DNA from: Angiostrongylus vasorum
Taxonomy: Eukaryota > Nematoda > Chromadorea > Rhabditida > Metastrongylidae
Length of the DNA stretch: 64,000 nt
Reading direction: 5' to 3'
NCBI GenBank assembly: GCA_018806985.1
Contig: JADANN010000317.1
Coordinates: forward strand, 1 to 64,000
A model generated the notes under the pieces. That model did no database searches, was not told the origin of the DNA, and saw only the letters and a program-made list of their open reading frames with translations. The translations under genes and the position numbers were made by a program. The first letter of the stretch is position 1; each line of letters begins with the position of its first letter. Shown piece by piece: positions 55,060 through 64,000 of the stretch.

Positions 55060-56950
55060 CAGGTCTAGGAGTCAGTTTTCAGAATGAGATGCGAGTTGCC
55101 ACGACCAGCTTTTTTGTTAAACTCTGCATTGATTGGTAATTCGATGTTTTTCTTCAATAAGCAGACACGAGGTTGTTATTATAGAATTTATTAGGATACA
55201 ATAGCTGAAGTTTCGGCGGTTCCGCTTTCTTCAAAGCCTGGAAGGGTCAAATTGAGATGCGATCTACTCTGCCAAACACTTTCATAACCCCAGCAGATAA
55301 AACTTAACAAATAAATTTGCGTTCGCGTAAGAAACAGCTTCATTTAAACACCTACCGTTTATTTGTTGTAAGTATCTAAGTAAATTGCTGGATAGCAGCC
55401 ACTAGAGAGTAATACATGGGCGAGGACTGTGGTTGTGTCAGGTTTCAAGCGTGATGAGAAGATACTTCTCCCTGCGGTTCATTTTTGAATTTCTGGAATT
55501 GATCCAAAACGCTCCAGGAGTTTTACGCGCTGATATTTCCGATTCATGCGTGAGGATAGTGGCTCCCTACTTTAAAATCTTCTACGTTGTGTTCTTGCAT
55601 CCTATGCGCGCCTAGTGGAGTGTTTTGTTTTAATTCAGATTTACCGACCAGGTGTTCTTTTTATGCGGATGCAGAGCGGTCTACCCGCTTTCGCCAAGGT
55701 ATCCGTCCTCGCATGCTTTGCAAGAGATTAGGTACACCCTGCCGCAGCTCATGCAATCACCCTCTCTACCTTTAGGGGAAATTATGCAGTTTTTCGTTGT
55801 ACACAGACGGTCATATGAGCGGTTGCGAACTAGCTGGGGTCTTAGTGCGTCCGATGGTATTTCTACTACACTTATGGAATTCTCTAGACCGGCTGTTATG
55901 CAAACGCTTTATGACTGTACCCTGTTTCGTTTGAAATAGAAGGCAGGAGGAACGGAGCCTTGTTTTCGCTAAAATAATCGCTCTGGAGCGTGGTTTTCCT
56001 CTCATGCCTATGCCGCGAAGCTACAGTTTCGTAACGATTTGAAATGGCTATTTGGCGAGCCAGTTTCGAGGGACTCTTCCCTGCTGCTCTCTACCTGTGC
56101 ACACACTGGTGGCGGTTCGAAACATATTTCTTATAAGCGCCCTTTTAATTTTTATAAGTGTGTGTGTGTGAGGGATGAGAGGAGAGGTAATGAACCACTA
56201 TATTCATTCTGCTTGGCTTTCGATACCATTTTGTGATGCAGCCGTTTTCGGATAGGTTAATTTGAACATTTGGAAATGGAAGCCGGTTTTCTTCGGTTTC
56301 TCACGAATGAATTTTATGTACTCTGAGCTGTTCGTTCAACTGGTTGAGAATTGAGATTAATAAACGAAGCAATTCTATCCGTAGGCCCGTCTACACAACT
56401 GATGATGGGTCTATCTTTAAAGGTGGAGGGTCGGTAGACGCCAGATCATCAGCGGATCTCAACTTATGGGTCTTGATAAATAAGTATAAGGCGGGACATG
56501 TCGGCATTTCGAGCTTAAGATGCGAAATGTCTGCTGGTTTTAAACCTGCTGCGCTTGCCATTTTGACCCATTCGCTGTTCAGTTGTCGATTTTGACTTCA
56601 GATTTCCTTTCCAGTTGATACGCGATAAAGGGATGCGTCTTCAAGATGTTTTTCCGTAATATCGTCATCTTGTTGGCGAGGAATTACTACGAACGCTCCA
56701 CGCTGTATCACTAACAGATAGCCTAATAGCTCTTTGATTTTATTAGCTCTCAAACCCTGTCGCATACCAGATTTTTGCGCGGCTGTAAGGTTCGAACTAA
56801 ACTTTCTCACGCGGTAGTGGTTAAGGTTTTTGAGAGTTTCGCTCGAAAAATATGTTGGTATGAAAATGAATGTAAAGTTATAGATTATAGATAGATATAG
56901 AGTACTATTGGAAGATTTTATTCTCGACCAACACAACAAAAACATTGCAG
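55060..56950 (-). mobile_element. Penelope-like element P14, RT palm deleted
   Basis: Minus strand. N-terminal region LKNLNHYRVRKFSSNLTAAQ, KSGMRQGLRANKIKELLGYL, FVVIPRQQDDDITEKHLEDA and LYRVSTGKEI (56880-56600), then the region equivalent to CPVLYLLIKTHKL and VRPIISCVDGPTDRIAS (to about 56350). There the sequence jumps directly to the EQLR-SEYIKFIREK-like block (56340), so the catalytic palm is deleted. The C-terminal part and 3' UTR continue to the terminus. Confidence 0.8.
55203..55238 (-). ncRNA. Decayed hammerhead motif, PLE P14
   Basis: GGCT, TTGAAGA, stem II AGCGGAACCGCC, GAAAC, TTC, AGCT. Two changes in required positions (C to T in the core; GTC to TTC). Confidence 0.45.
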
Positions 56951-57301
56951 TTTCCAGTGAAAAGTAGATCTACGAGTCAGGTTTTGAGAATGAGATGGGA
57001 ATGTTTACATGCAGTAAGACCACTAATGAATATTAACAAGTATAAATCTAGTTAATAGTTGACATGATTACTATGAAACATATGGTAACGCAAGAGAACA
57101 TGAACAACTAACGGAATTGGGCTCCGCAACTACTACCACTTCGAGAAATTACTTACGACAGTGGTGGTGGTGCTTTATGGAGGACGATCACCTCACACGT
57201 GACGCTGGGCATGGTCTCTCGTAGGAATATAGAGAAATATTCGATGAGCTGCTGTTTGATTCTTTCCTCCGAATCTCTCAGTAGGATAATATTAGGCCGT
57301 A
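56951..57301. other. Unassigned stretch
   Basis: Left flank of the mariner. Nothing else seen. Confidence 0.4.
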
Positions 57302-58528
57302 ATATATTAAATGTCCAATTTTACATGCAAAATTCAAATAACCATAACTTTAACATTAACTTCTTCAGAAATAAATGTTCTAAAATATTTATTCACGTGA
57401 TGCATTTTCACCTGCAAAATTTTTTGCACCTTACAATATGATTTAGAAACTCTTTTATGCTTTTTCTTACATGTCTTTATATTTTGTCAAGAGTCAAACT
57501 TTTTGCCAATTTGAGCTTTGCAATTTTAGAGGCCAAAAACGATTTTTCGTCAAATTTTTCTTTTATGAGTTCGAACTCGGTCGTAGTGCAGCAGAGATGG
57601 CTCGAAACATTAATGAAGTTTGGGGTGAAGGTTACGTTGGTTAATCAACACTGCGAACATGGCTGTGGAAATTTCGAGCTGATGATTTCGGCATTGAAGA
57701 TAAGGAAGGCCGCGAACGTGCCAATGAAATTGACTACGAGAAATTGAAAGCACTAGTGGAAGCAGGGCAAGCGAACAACCGTTCGAAAGCTTACAGAACA
57801 GCTTCGCGTAAACACAGGAAAAATTTCCAGAAAATGAATCGCATAGGAAAGACTAAAGAAAAAGAAAGTGTCGTGTGCTCTTATTCTGGGCAACAGAAAT
57901 GACCTTTTCCTTGATCGAATTGTAACGAGTGACGAGAATTGGATTTTGAACGACAACTGGCTACGTTCATCCCAATGGTTGGATTGCGCTCAGGTTCTTC
58001 AGCACTTCCTAAGGCCGAAATCACTGTTTGGTGGTCTTCAGCCAGGCTGATTCATCGCAGCTTTCCGAATTCGTGCGAAAGATTACGGCAGAGAAGTATT
58101 GCCAACTAATCGACGAAATGCACCAAAAACTCCAACAACGACGGCCGGCATTAGTCAACAGACAAGGACTAATTCTTCTACACGACAACGCGCGGCCTTA
58201 CATTTCAGAACCGGCGCGACGGAAGTCGAACGAGTTGAGCTACGAAACTTTGCTTTATCCGCCATATTCATCAGACCTCTGGCCTACCGACTATCACTTC
58301 TTCAAGTACCATCACAACTTCTTGCACGAGAAATACTTCACCAACCACGACGACGCAAAAAGTGCCTTCAACGAATCCCTCGCTTCCTGAGCTGTAGAAT
58401 ATTACCCAAAGGGAATAAGTAAAATAGAGATGTGCTAATCATAGTGAATTTTATATTGGTTAGCAAAATTCATTACGAAAAAGTTATAGTTATTTAAACT
58501 TTATATTTTAAATAAGACATTCCATATG
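57302..58528 (+). mobile_element. Mariner-family DNA transposon, decayed
   Basis: About 1.23 kb flanked by TA on both sides (57300-57301 and 58529-58530). The left terminus (57308-57355, AATGTCCAATTTTACATG onward) is a diverged inverted copy of the right terminus (58475-58522), about 70% identical over 48 positions, with CAAATAACCATAAC against TAAATAACTATAAC at the centre. Length, target and transposase fit Tc1/mariner. Confidence 0.85.
57545..58390 (+). pseudogene. Mariner transposase (DD34D), several frame breaks
   Basis: The cut-and-paste transposase of the mariner above. An N-terminal helix-turn-helix part is visible (ARNINEVWGEGYV near 57603). The first catalytic Asp is in TSDENWILN (GAC, 57931-57933). 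A frameshift near 58030 leads to the frame with EKYCQLIDEMHQKLQQRRPA, LLHDNARPYIS (second Asp, 58184-58186) and YPPYSSDLWPTDYHFFKY (third Asp, 58289-58291). There are 34 residues between the second and third Asp, as in mariner. The protein ends with NHDDAKSAFNESLAS and a stop. Earlier stops and the frameshift make it non-functional although the triad is intact. Confidence 0.85.
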
Positions 58529-58679
58529 TAACAAACTAACCCAAGTCCGAAGTGTCTCGCTGGCATGTTTTGTACTAATTCCCACGACTGACTTTCTATT
58601 AACCTCGGCATTGATCAGATAGTTTTCGATATTCTTGTTGAGCAAAGACGAGGTGTTATGTTATTCTTTATTCCGTTAA

Positions 58680-58715
58680 AGCTGATGTTTCAGCGGTATC
58701 GCCTTCTTCAGAGCC
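58680..58715 (-). ncRNA. Hammerhead ribozyme motif, PLE P15 (intact core)
   Basis: GGCT, CTGAAGA, A, stem II GGCG-ATAC-CGCT with three good pairs and one G-U, GAAAC, ATC, AGCT. ATC still satisfies the NUH rule for cleavage. Confidence 0.65.
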
Positions 58716-58757
58716 TGGATGGTATATTGGTAGGCAATTTACTACGCCAAAAGTTCC

Positions 58758-58761
<4 letters not shown>

Positions 58762-58796
<35 letters not shown>
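58762..58796. repeat. (AG)n microsatellite
   Basis: About 17 uninterrupted AG units within the 3' UTR of PLE P15. Confidence 0.95.
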
Positions 58797-58799
<3 letters not shown>

Positions 58800-59945
58800 A
58801 AAGCTATATGGGAATCACACGATTAACAGCTTCTCCAAAAAGCCTACCCTTTTTTATGCGCCTTCCACTAAGAAAGAACAGCTGATTAGAGTCTCAAATG
58901 GTCGATTAATGCGCCACCTCACGTCAATAGTCGACGTGAAGCACGAAGCGAGATCATGTGCGATCTCTGGGCATTCCCTCTTGCTATTCATTCTAGGTTA
59001 CTTGGTATTTATGAAAAAAATGCCTCAGGACGTTTGCGCGTTGGTGTTTTGGCATTCTCTTCGAAAGACTGTGACCTTTTTGTGAAAATCGTCTCCGCTA
59101 TGCTTTTTGGTCCTACGAGTCTCTAGTGGAGTACTTCGTCCTGTATTTCGTTTGCCACCTAGGTGTTCTTTCACATAAATAAAGGTACATAAAGGTCTAC
59201 GCGTTTCGCCAATATATTCGTCTCGCAGGTGTTAAAAGAGATGAGGTATATCGAACCTAAACTCATGCAGTCACCGTCCCTGCCATAAGGACAAATTACG
59301 TAACTCTGTGTTTCAAGTAGACGGTCCTGTAGGCGGTTACGAACAACTGACGACGAAAAGTATTCCAGGGTATTTCAGATTATCGCTAGCGGTTCCTCTG
59401 GATTTGCTCTTCTTAAGCATGTCTTTATAGCTAGACCTACTTCATCGCTAACGGAGGGCAAGATAAACGGGAATTTGTTTCAGGCAAACCGTCGTTTTGG
59501 TGCGTCGCTCTCTTTCCAAACTTATCTCGTGGGGTTACTTCTTCGTAGCCATTGGAGATTGTTATTTTAGCTACTCCAGTTGTGCACACAGAGGTGGCTG
59601 TTCGAAACATGTTTCCCACAAGCGCGCTCTTCGTGTGTGTGAAGGGTGGGAAGAAAGGAAGCGAACCAGGTTGTTTTTGTTACTTGGTTTTCCGTAGCAC
59701 TTTTGTCGTTTAACAGCTACTTGATAAGTTGATTTGAACGTCCAGAAGTGGAAGCCAGTTTTATTTCGGTTTCTCTCAGGTGAATTTGGTACACTCAGAG
59801 GGCTCGTTCAATTTTTTTTCTAAAGCTTTTTTTCCATTCCCCTCTTACGCAGAGAAGATGACAAAACCATCATCTATGCATCCGCGGTAGAGTAGTGGGC
59901 AGATATCAAGAACGGCAGCTTCTATTTTAGGCATAAACGATCGTT

Positions 59946-60104
59946 TCATTTTTTGAATGGGTAATATAGAGTGAATTTTAGTCCTTGCTCTCCCAATCCT
60001 CGATAGCTTCAGGTAATTCTGACAGTCTTCTTAGATGTGTTTGGATATAAAATTTTATTATTGTGGCACTTCAAACGGAATCATTTTTACAATTTTGACC
60101 CCTT
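59946..60104. other. Unassigned AT-rich spacer
   Basis: Nothing supported. Confidence 0.4.
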
Positions 60105-60250
60105 TTTTTTTACTGCCTACTCTTTTTAGTGGCAGGGTATATTGCGAAATATAACTTCAACGAAGCTGAGATATTTGCAAAACTCTGGACCGCAGGTGCT
60201 TATGGTGGGGAACGCGTTACTCCCCGGAAAGGACAATAGCGCGTGTATAA
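60105..60250. mobile_element. Foldback family fragment FB4
   Basis: TTTTTACTGCCTACTCTTTT, GCAGGGTATATTGCGAAATA, GATATTTGCAAAACTCTGGA and GGAACGCGTTACTCCCC match FB1 and FB2. One arm only. Confidence 0.7.
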
Positions 60251-60349
60251 GCCAATCACCGTAGAAATGAATTATAAAAATGTCCCGTTATTCTGCAACT
60301 AAAGAAGTGACTACTCTCGCAATGTTTTCTTAAGGTCACCCCTTGAATG

Positions 60350-62350
60350 CTATACCGATTTTGGAGAGAAATTCAGCACTTACAGACTGCTGAACAAAGG
60401 ACTTAGTAACCATTGCACTTTTCTTTTGATCGTTAAAATTTCCTGAACAGCAAAACAAATTGTGACCACGAGAATAACTTTTGCGTTGAAATTGCTTGTT
60501 GCTTTCAAAGTGTAAGCTAAACAGCACGGAAATTACTGTTGTTTTCTTTCCCTATGAAAGTTTATAATATTAAGACCGATGGATTCGTGGAGCTGACGGT
60601 GACATCGATTTGTTATGCGTAAAGACGGAATTCTTTGTCAGAAAAATTTCTGCGGAGTTTTCTTTCCGCATTAGATTTGAGTAAAATCGCCACCTCTTTC
60701 GACCGCTGCGTTATTACGGCGCAAATTGAGTCGTGTAGGTTCCTCGAAAATTGGACCGACTGATGTTTCACATTGCGTTAAGATGATCCGCTTTTATAAT
60801 TTTCTAAAATTGACGCGAGTTCGTGGCAACAGGGCGATCCGAAGTGAGGTGTAAATCTTTTACTGAAGAAAGAATCGAAATTCGTTACGGCTCGATGAGG
60901 TCGAAAGTCGTCTATCCCAATTTTCGAGCGAGGAAGTCTTACATAGTCCAAAATTTGCTTTCTCCAAAACACTACTGCTTAAAGGCAACAACGATATAAA
61001 GGGACTCACGTGACTGCTGAAGTGACGAACAAGGAAATACTTTTTCAACAGGAGCTCTCTGACTACGGTGGCGTGAACAAAGTGTTCCCAACACACATAA
61101 AGTGTCCTCCTGATGGTTTACTGCCCTCATCGTCGCTGGGACGTGTTCGTGGGTGTCGGCTGCGATGTTCAACGAGGGATTCATCCCTCCGGCGGGGCCG
61201 CCCAAGCTGAGTAGAAGTCCGACGTTTTCATTAGGAAGCCCAGCTAAGAGTAATCCAATACCAGGATCCCACCATTGGACTGGTATCAAACAAATCGCAT
61301 AGTGCCAAACCTCCATGAGATCCACAAGGGCGGCGACTGCCTATGTTGGTGACGACCTGAAGCACACTTTGAGTAGGCTGACCTTGACCTCGTGATTCCA
61401 GCGAACCACACTGACTAAGCAAGCGAAACTCCGAAAAAAGTGGGAATTTTATTGTGGCCCCACAACCAGTGAGGACGGACCATTCAAATATCAAATACGT
61501 AACTATCCAAAGTGCATGATGAATTTTGTGGTCAGCGATTTATAACGGAATCCACGACTAAGTCTGCGGACATTCAAAGATGGGCCAAAAATTCCTGAAT
61601 GGTTCACCGTAGTCTGTCTTCTGCACGCAAAGGATTAATCGCTTTTTCTGGAATCTCCACTAGCTCGATTCAAAATTGGTCATTGGCTTTGATAGAAAAC
61701 TGCATGCATTGCTCTGGAATTTAGAGACCATCCACTACGTCCAGTGTTATCCTGTGTTTCTGCACGCCGTCAACTGAGGTAATAAGCTCTCCTAAACATT
61801 TCATTTTTTCACTATAACCCCTATCCGAACAGTATGTAAGGAACACCATTCTGTTCGATACTACACTGCCGCTATTTCCACAGTCATTCATTCTTCTTTT
61901 AACCCTTCCCCCAGTCTCATTAGAAAGATCAAAAAAAAGGTACGTATTCCAGCTGGCACGAAAAAGATATCTTTTTACAACAAACATTTCTTTCCGGAGC
62001 CCACCCACAATATTACAATTTTCATGCCTCCGAAAGTCCATCACAGCAATTCACTTAAGATTGCGCTCTCAGCGATCCACTCGACATCGCTTTTGAAACG
62101 GTTGCACACTGTCTGACGTCTTTTTTACTCTTCAGATGATGATATTGTATAGAAATTGCGAGCAGAATCTTGTAGCGGAACCGCTCGTTGCTCAGAAATT
62201 CGTTGAAACAATACAGCGCTTCTTATTCACCTTCATTAAAACGTCATAAAGATTCTGATGCTTTCACAACGGTGACTAAGCCATCGAATGTTTCCGCGTG
62301 GAAAGAAAGTGCTGCATGAAACTCCTTTTGCTGTGAATTTGCTGTAACCT
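60350..62350 (-). repeat. Large dispersed unit 'LR', right half, inverted copy
   Basis: Reverse-complement match to 24.2-26.8 kb and 0.4-2.9 kb (for example TGTGAAACTCCGTGTGAAAC-type flank near 62325, ACGGTTGCACACTGTCTGA at 62099, GCGTTGAAATTGCTTGTTGC near 60484). Includes Rep380 copy h. It is immediately followed by gene copy 3, which in the other copies is separated from it by the left half of LR; that half is deleted here. Confidence 0.7.
61100..61500 (-). repeat. Rep380 copy h
   Basis: Minus orientation, at the equivalent place of copies a and c. Words GCCCAGCTAAGAGTAATCCA and CCAGTGAGGACGGACCATTC mark it. Confidence 0.75.
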
Positions 62351-62650
62351 TTGGAATTCAATGGAAGCCTTATGAATTTTAATCGTCTTAGTGTCTCAGG
62401 TATTTTGCTGCCTTAGAAAACGTCGTAGTGCAAAGAACGTCGTTCCCAGCTCAGCAGTGGCCGAGCCAAATTTGCCCAACATATGGTACGAATAACGGCG
62501 AAATTTAGCAATCACCATTTATTTAATTGCCTGACAGTCTAGCCATTTGTTTGGAAAAATTCATCAATCCTAACTTTCATCTATCGAATAAAAAAGCTGC
62601 GGAATTTTCTTCTAATCGAACTTCCTCAATAGAAAGTTTGTTGAATTTAG

Positions 62651-63147
62651 CCGCAATGAGCACAAGGACCTTCAGCGTTACCGGCTTCATCTTGCCGGTG
62701 CAGATGGCTTTCTCAACGGGAGCTGGTGTAGCTGCTCAGGTCTCCAGTATGCACCGAGTGCAGATGCAGCCAGGGGATTTGTGACGCGTATTATAATGCA
62801 AGCAGTGAGTTCTCGATTCTTGGACAAGTTCAATGAAAGCTTCCAGTCTTAAAGGATTGTTGGAATTTTGGTTATAATTAAATTAAATTAAACACCCAAA
62901 TAATTAATTAATATTTAGACACGGTGTATGGGACTTTATATAATTTAATTGGAAAGCTTCATTTAAATTTTTTTAGATTAACATGGCTTGGCTCTTCAGG
63001 TGTTTGATGTTCTCGAACAGCAGGGCCGTGCAGCCGGCCTCCCGATCCCATGATCCAAGTCATTTTTGAGTCAACTCACTGTCAACGTCATGTACGAGCC
63101 ACTGGAATGCAAGACTGTAGCTGTCAACCCAATGCCTGATACGCGGA
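62651..63147 (+). pseudogene. Predicted secreted protein gene, copy 3 (exons 2-3, frameshifted)
   Basis: Plus strand. Exon 2 (62651-62804) follows GAATTTAG and encodes AMSTRTFSVTGFILPVQMAF, then loses one base near 62746 relative to copy 2, so the frame reaches a stop at GDL. The donor GCA/GTGAGT is kept. Exon 3 (63000-63147) follows CTCTTCAG and starts VFDVLEQQGRAAGLP, then loses one base (63043 region) and stops. Its 3' part (MYEPLECKTVAVNPMPDT in another frame) ends in a consensus GGA/GTAAGT donor, the best evidence for where exon 3 should end. Exon 1 and exons 4-5 are not found; the sequence upstream is intron-like and then unit LR. Confidence 0.7.
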
Positions 63148-63334
63148 GTAAGTTTCTATCCTCTAAAATCCATTCGAAATTTTCGCATAAAACCAGCTAA
63201 AGAAATTGAAAAAAGTCTATTCCTTTAAATGCTGCCATGAAACGTACCCATTTAAAGATAAATATGGGAATAACACGAATGTCATCGAAGGAGATAAGGA
63301 TCCTTTCATATCATTAACATTCAAAGCCGAATTA

Positions 63335-63535
63335 CCATCTGAATTAATAACCTCCATCTGATCCACAAAGGCAGCGACTGGATAAGGTGATGATGACCTG
63401 GGGCAGATCTTAGCCTGGCTGACCCCGGGGAAACCGAATAGCTGAACCAGCGAAACTCTAAAAAATGGGGCATGTATTGGGGGCCCACACAACCAATGAG
63501 GATAGGCCGTCAAGTATCCAAATGAGAAAGATCAA
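63335..63535 (-). repeat. Rep380 copy i, truncated
   Basis: Minus orientation; covers the first half and the extended terminus seen in copy f (TATCCAAATGAGAAAG). Confidence 0.7.
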
Positions 63536-63537
63536 AA

Positions 63538-63775
63538 CCCTAGATAAACGCTTCCATTGCACTGCATTATATGCTCCTTAACATTTTGGCGACGAGTAGT
63601 TGCCATAATGAAGTAGAGGGAGTGGCCGGTATGACACCTGTAGGTGTAATTTTCGCTTCGGTAGTTCACTTTGGTACACAGGATTTTTTCTCTATACATC
63701 TTGTAATCGATCGGTAGCTTATCCAACGCGGATGCCATGGCTGGCGTCGTGAATGCAAAGATATATTCCTAACAA
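63538..63775 (-). repeat. Conserved ~220-bp block with open frame, copy 2
   Basis: Minus strand reads one open frame: ALDKLPIDYKMYREKILCTK, VNYRSENYTYRCHTGHSLYF and ATTRRQNVKEHIMQCNGS (63730-63550). Cys and His spacing (YRCHTGHS, HIMQC) could bind zinc. Partner block at 53990-54210. Not identified. Confidence 0.5.
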
Positions 63776-64000
63776 CTCACGATCTCCTCATTTTGAGGCG
63801 AGAGACTATTATTGCTGTTGAGAAGAGTCTGCGGTTTAGGGTGCAGCAAATGAGGAGGCACAGGAAATGCTACTGCCTCCAAGAACTGGCAACGCATGCA
63901 GTGTTCAACGTCATTCTTGACAAGCCATTCGTTGTCTTCTAATTTCCAATCCTTATGATGACTTTTTGGTACTGTATGGAATTATAGGATGTGAAAACCA
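63776..64000. other. Unassigned right edge
   Basis: No feature supported. Confidence 0.4.

Larger units (their letters stand above)
58590..59945 (-). mobile_element. PLE fragment P15 (RT palm to 3' end)
   Basis: Minus strand, 5'-truncated in the RT at about 59945. The catalytic box reads CIDDGFVIF (59879-59853), so both Asp survive though Cys is Gly. Worn thumb, Cys and GIY-YIG regions follow, then the 3' UTR with an (AG)n run, a hammerhead motif at 58680-58715 and the terminus at 58590-58612 (GACTTTCTATTAACCTCGGC on the plus strand). Confidence 0.8.

Noticed and set aside
58762..58796. (AG)n run as a regulatory element
   Set aside because: It is a plain microsatellite inside a dead PLE 3' UTR.
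1..64000. CRISPR arrays, bacterial operons, plasmid or phage genes
   Set aside because: No regularly spaced short repeats; all recognisable proteins are eukaryotic retroelement, mariner or nematode-like, and introns are present.

Overview
This is a gene-poor, repeat-choked piece of animal genomic DNA, most likely from a clade V nematode of the hookworm (strongylid) type. The reasons are: relics of an RTE-type endonuclease/reverse-transcriptase LINE with the wording familiar from hookworm genomes; a short run of the nematode telomere hexamer TTAGGC (as GCCTAA); short spliced exons; and a predicted secreted-protein family whose motifs I associate with nematodes only. The species call is inference. 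I see no bacterial, plasmid or viral gene organisation, and no operon.

The largest component is a crowd of about 16 Penelope-like element (PLE) copies on both strands, at about 6.7, 8.1-11, 13.2, 16.1, 34.6-36.8, 36.8-37.4, 37.6, 38.0, 38.3, 40.3-42, 42.0, 42.3-43.4, 48.2-50.6, 50.9-51.6, 55.1-56.9 and 58.6-59.9 kb. The fuller copies show an N-terminal region, an RT palm with a YCRY[I/L/V]DD box, a Cys-rich segment and a GIY-YIG endonuclease. All are broken. About 250-300 bp before the 3' end, most carry a compact motif matching a hammerhead ribozyme (CUGANGA, stem II, GAAA, GUC, flanked by pairing GGCU/AGCC arms). I count eleven such motifs in different states of decay, plus two divergent ones. 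This is the most interesting signal in the window.

Other mobile DNA: two RTE LINE relics (3.3-6.5 and 14.9-16.1 kb, both minus); one mariner with recognisable TIRs and a DD34D triad (57.3-58.5 kb); a tRNA-derived SINE family with A and B boxes (four copies at 12.5, 17.5, 33.2 and 34.5 kb); hairpin-forming foldback elements (7.7, 20.2, 33.6, 60.2 kb); an inverted-repeat element (16.8-17.2 kb); and an unnamed ~380-bp repeat present nine times ('Rep380'), one copy of which sits inside a PLE, flanked by TA.

Host-like genes: the clearest is a five-exon gene for a small predicted secreted protein at 18.4-20.8 kb (minus). Three more partial copies lie at 11.8-12.2, 38.9-40.0 and 62.6-63.1 kb. All four carry a disabling change, though the first is broken by a single apparent Cys-to-stop change. 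This gene is linked to a ~6-kb non-coding unit (20.9-27.0 kb) that recurs at 1-3.2, 43.4-46.7 and, inverted and internally deleted, 60.3-62.4 kb. The window is therefore built from old segmental duplications later invaded by PLEs. A second inverted duplication (31.1-32.2 versus 52.8-53.9 kb) contains a splice-bounded candidate exon. Isolated candidate exons at 28.1-28.8 kb (minus) look coding but I cannot name them. The remaining stretches hold nothing I can support.
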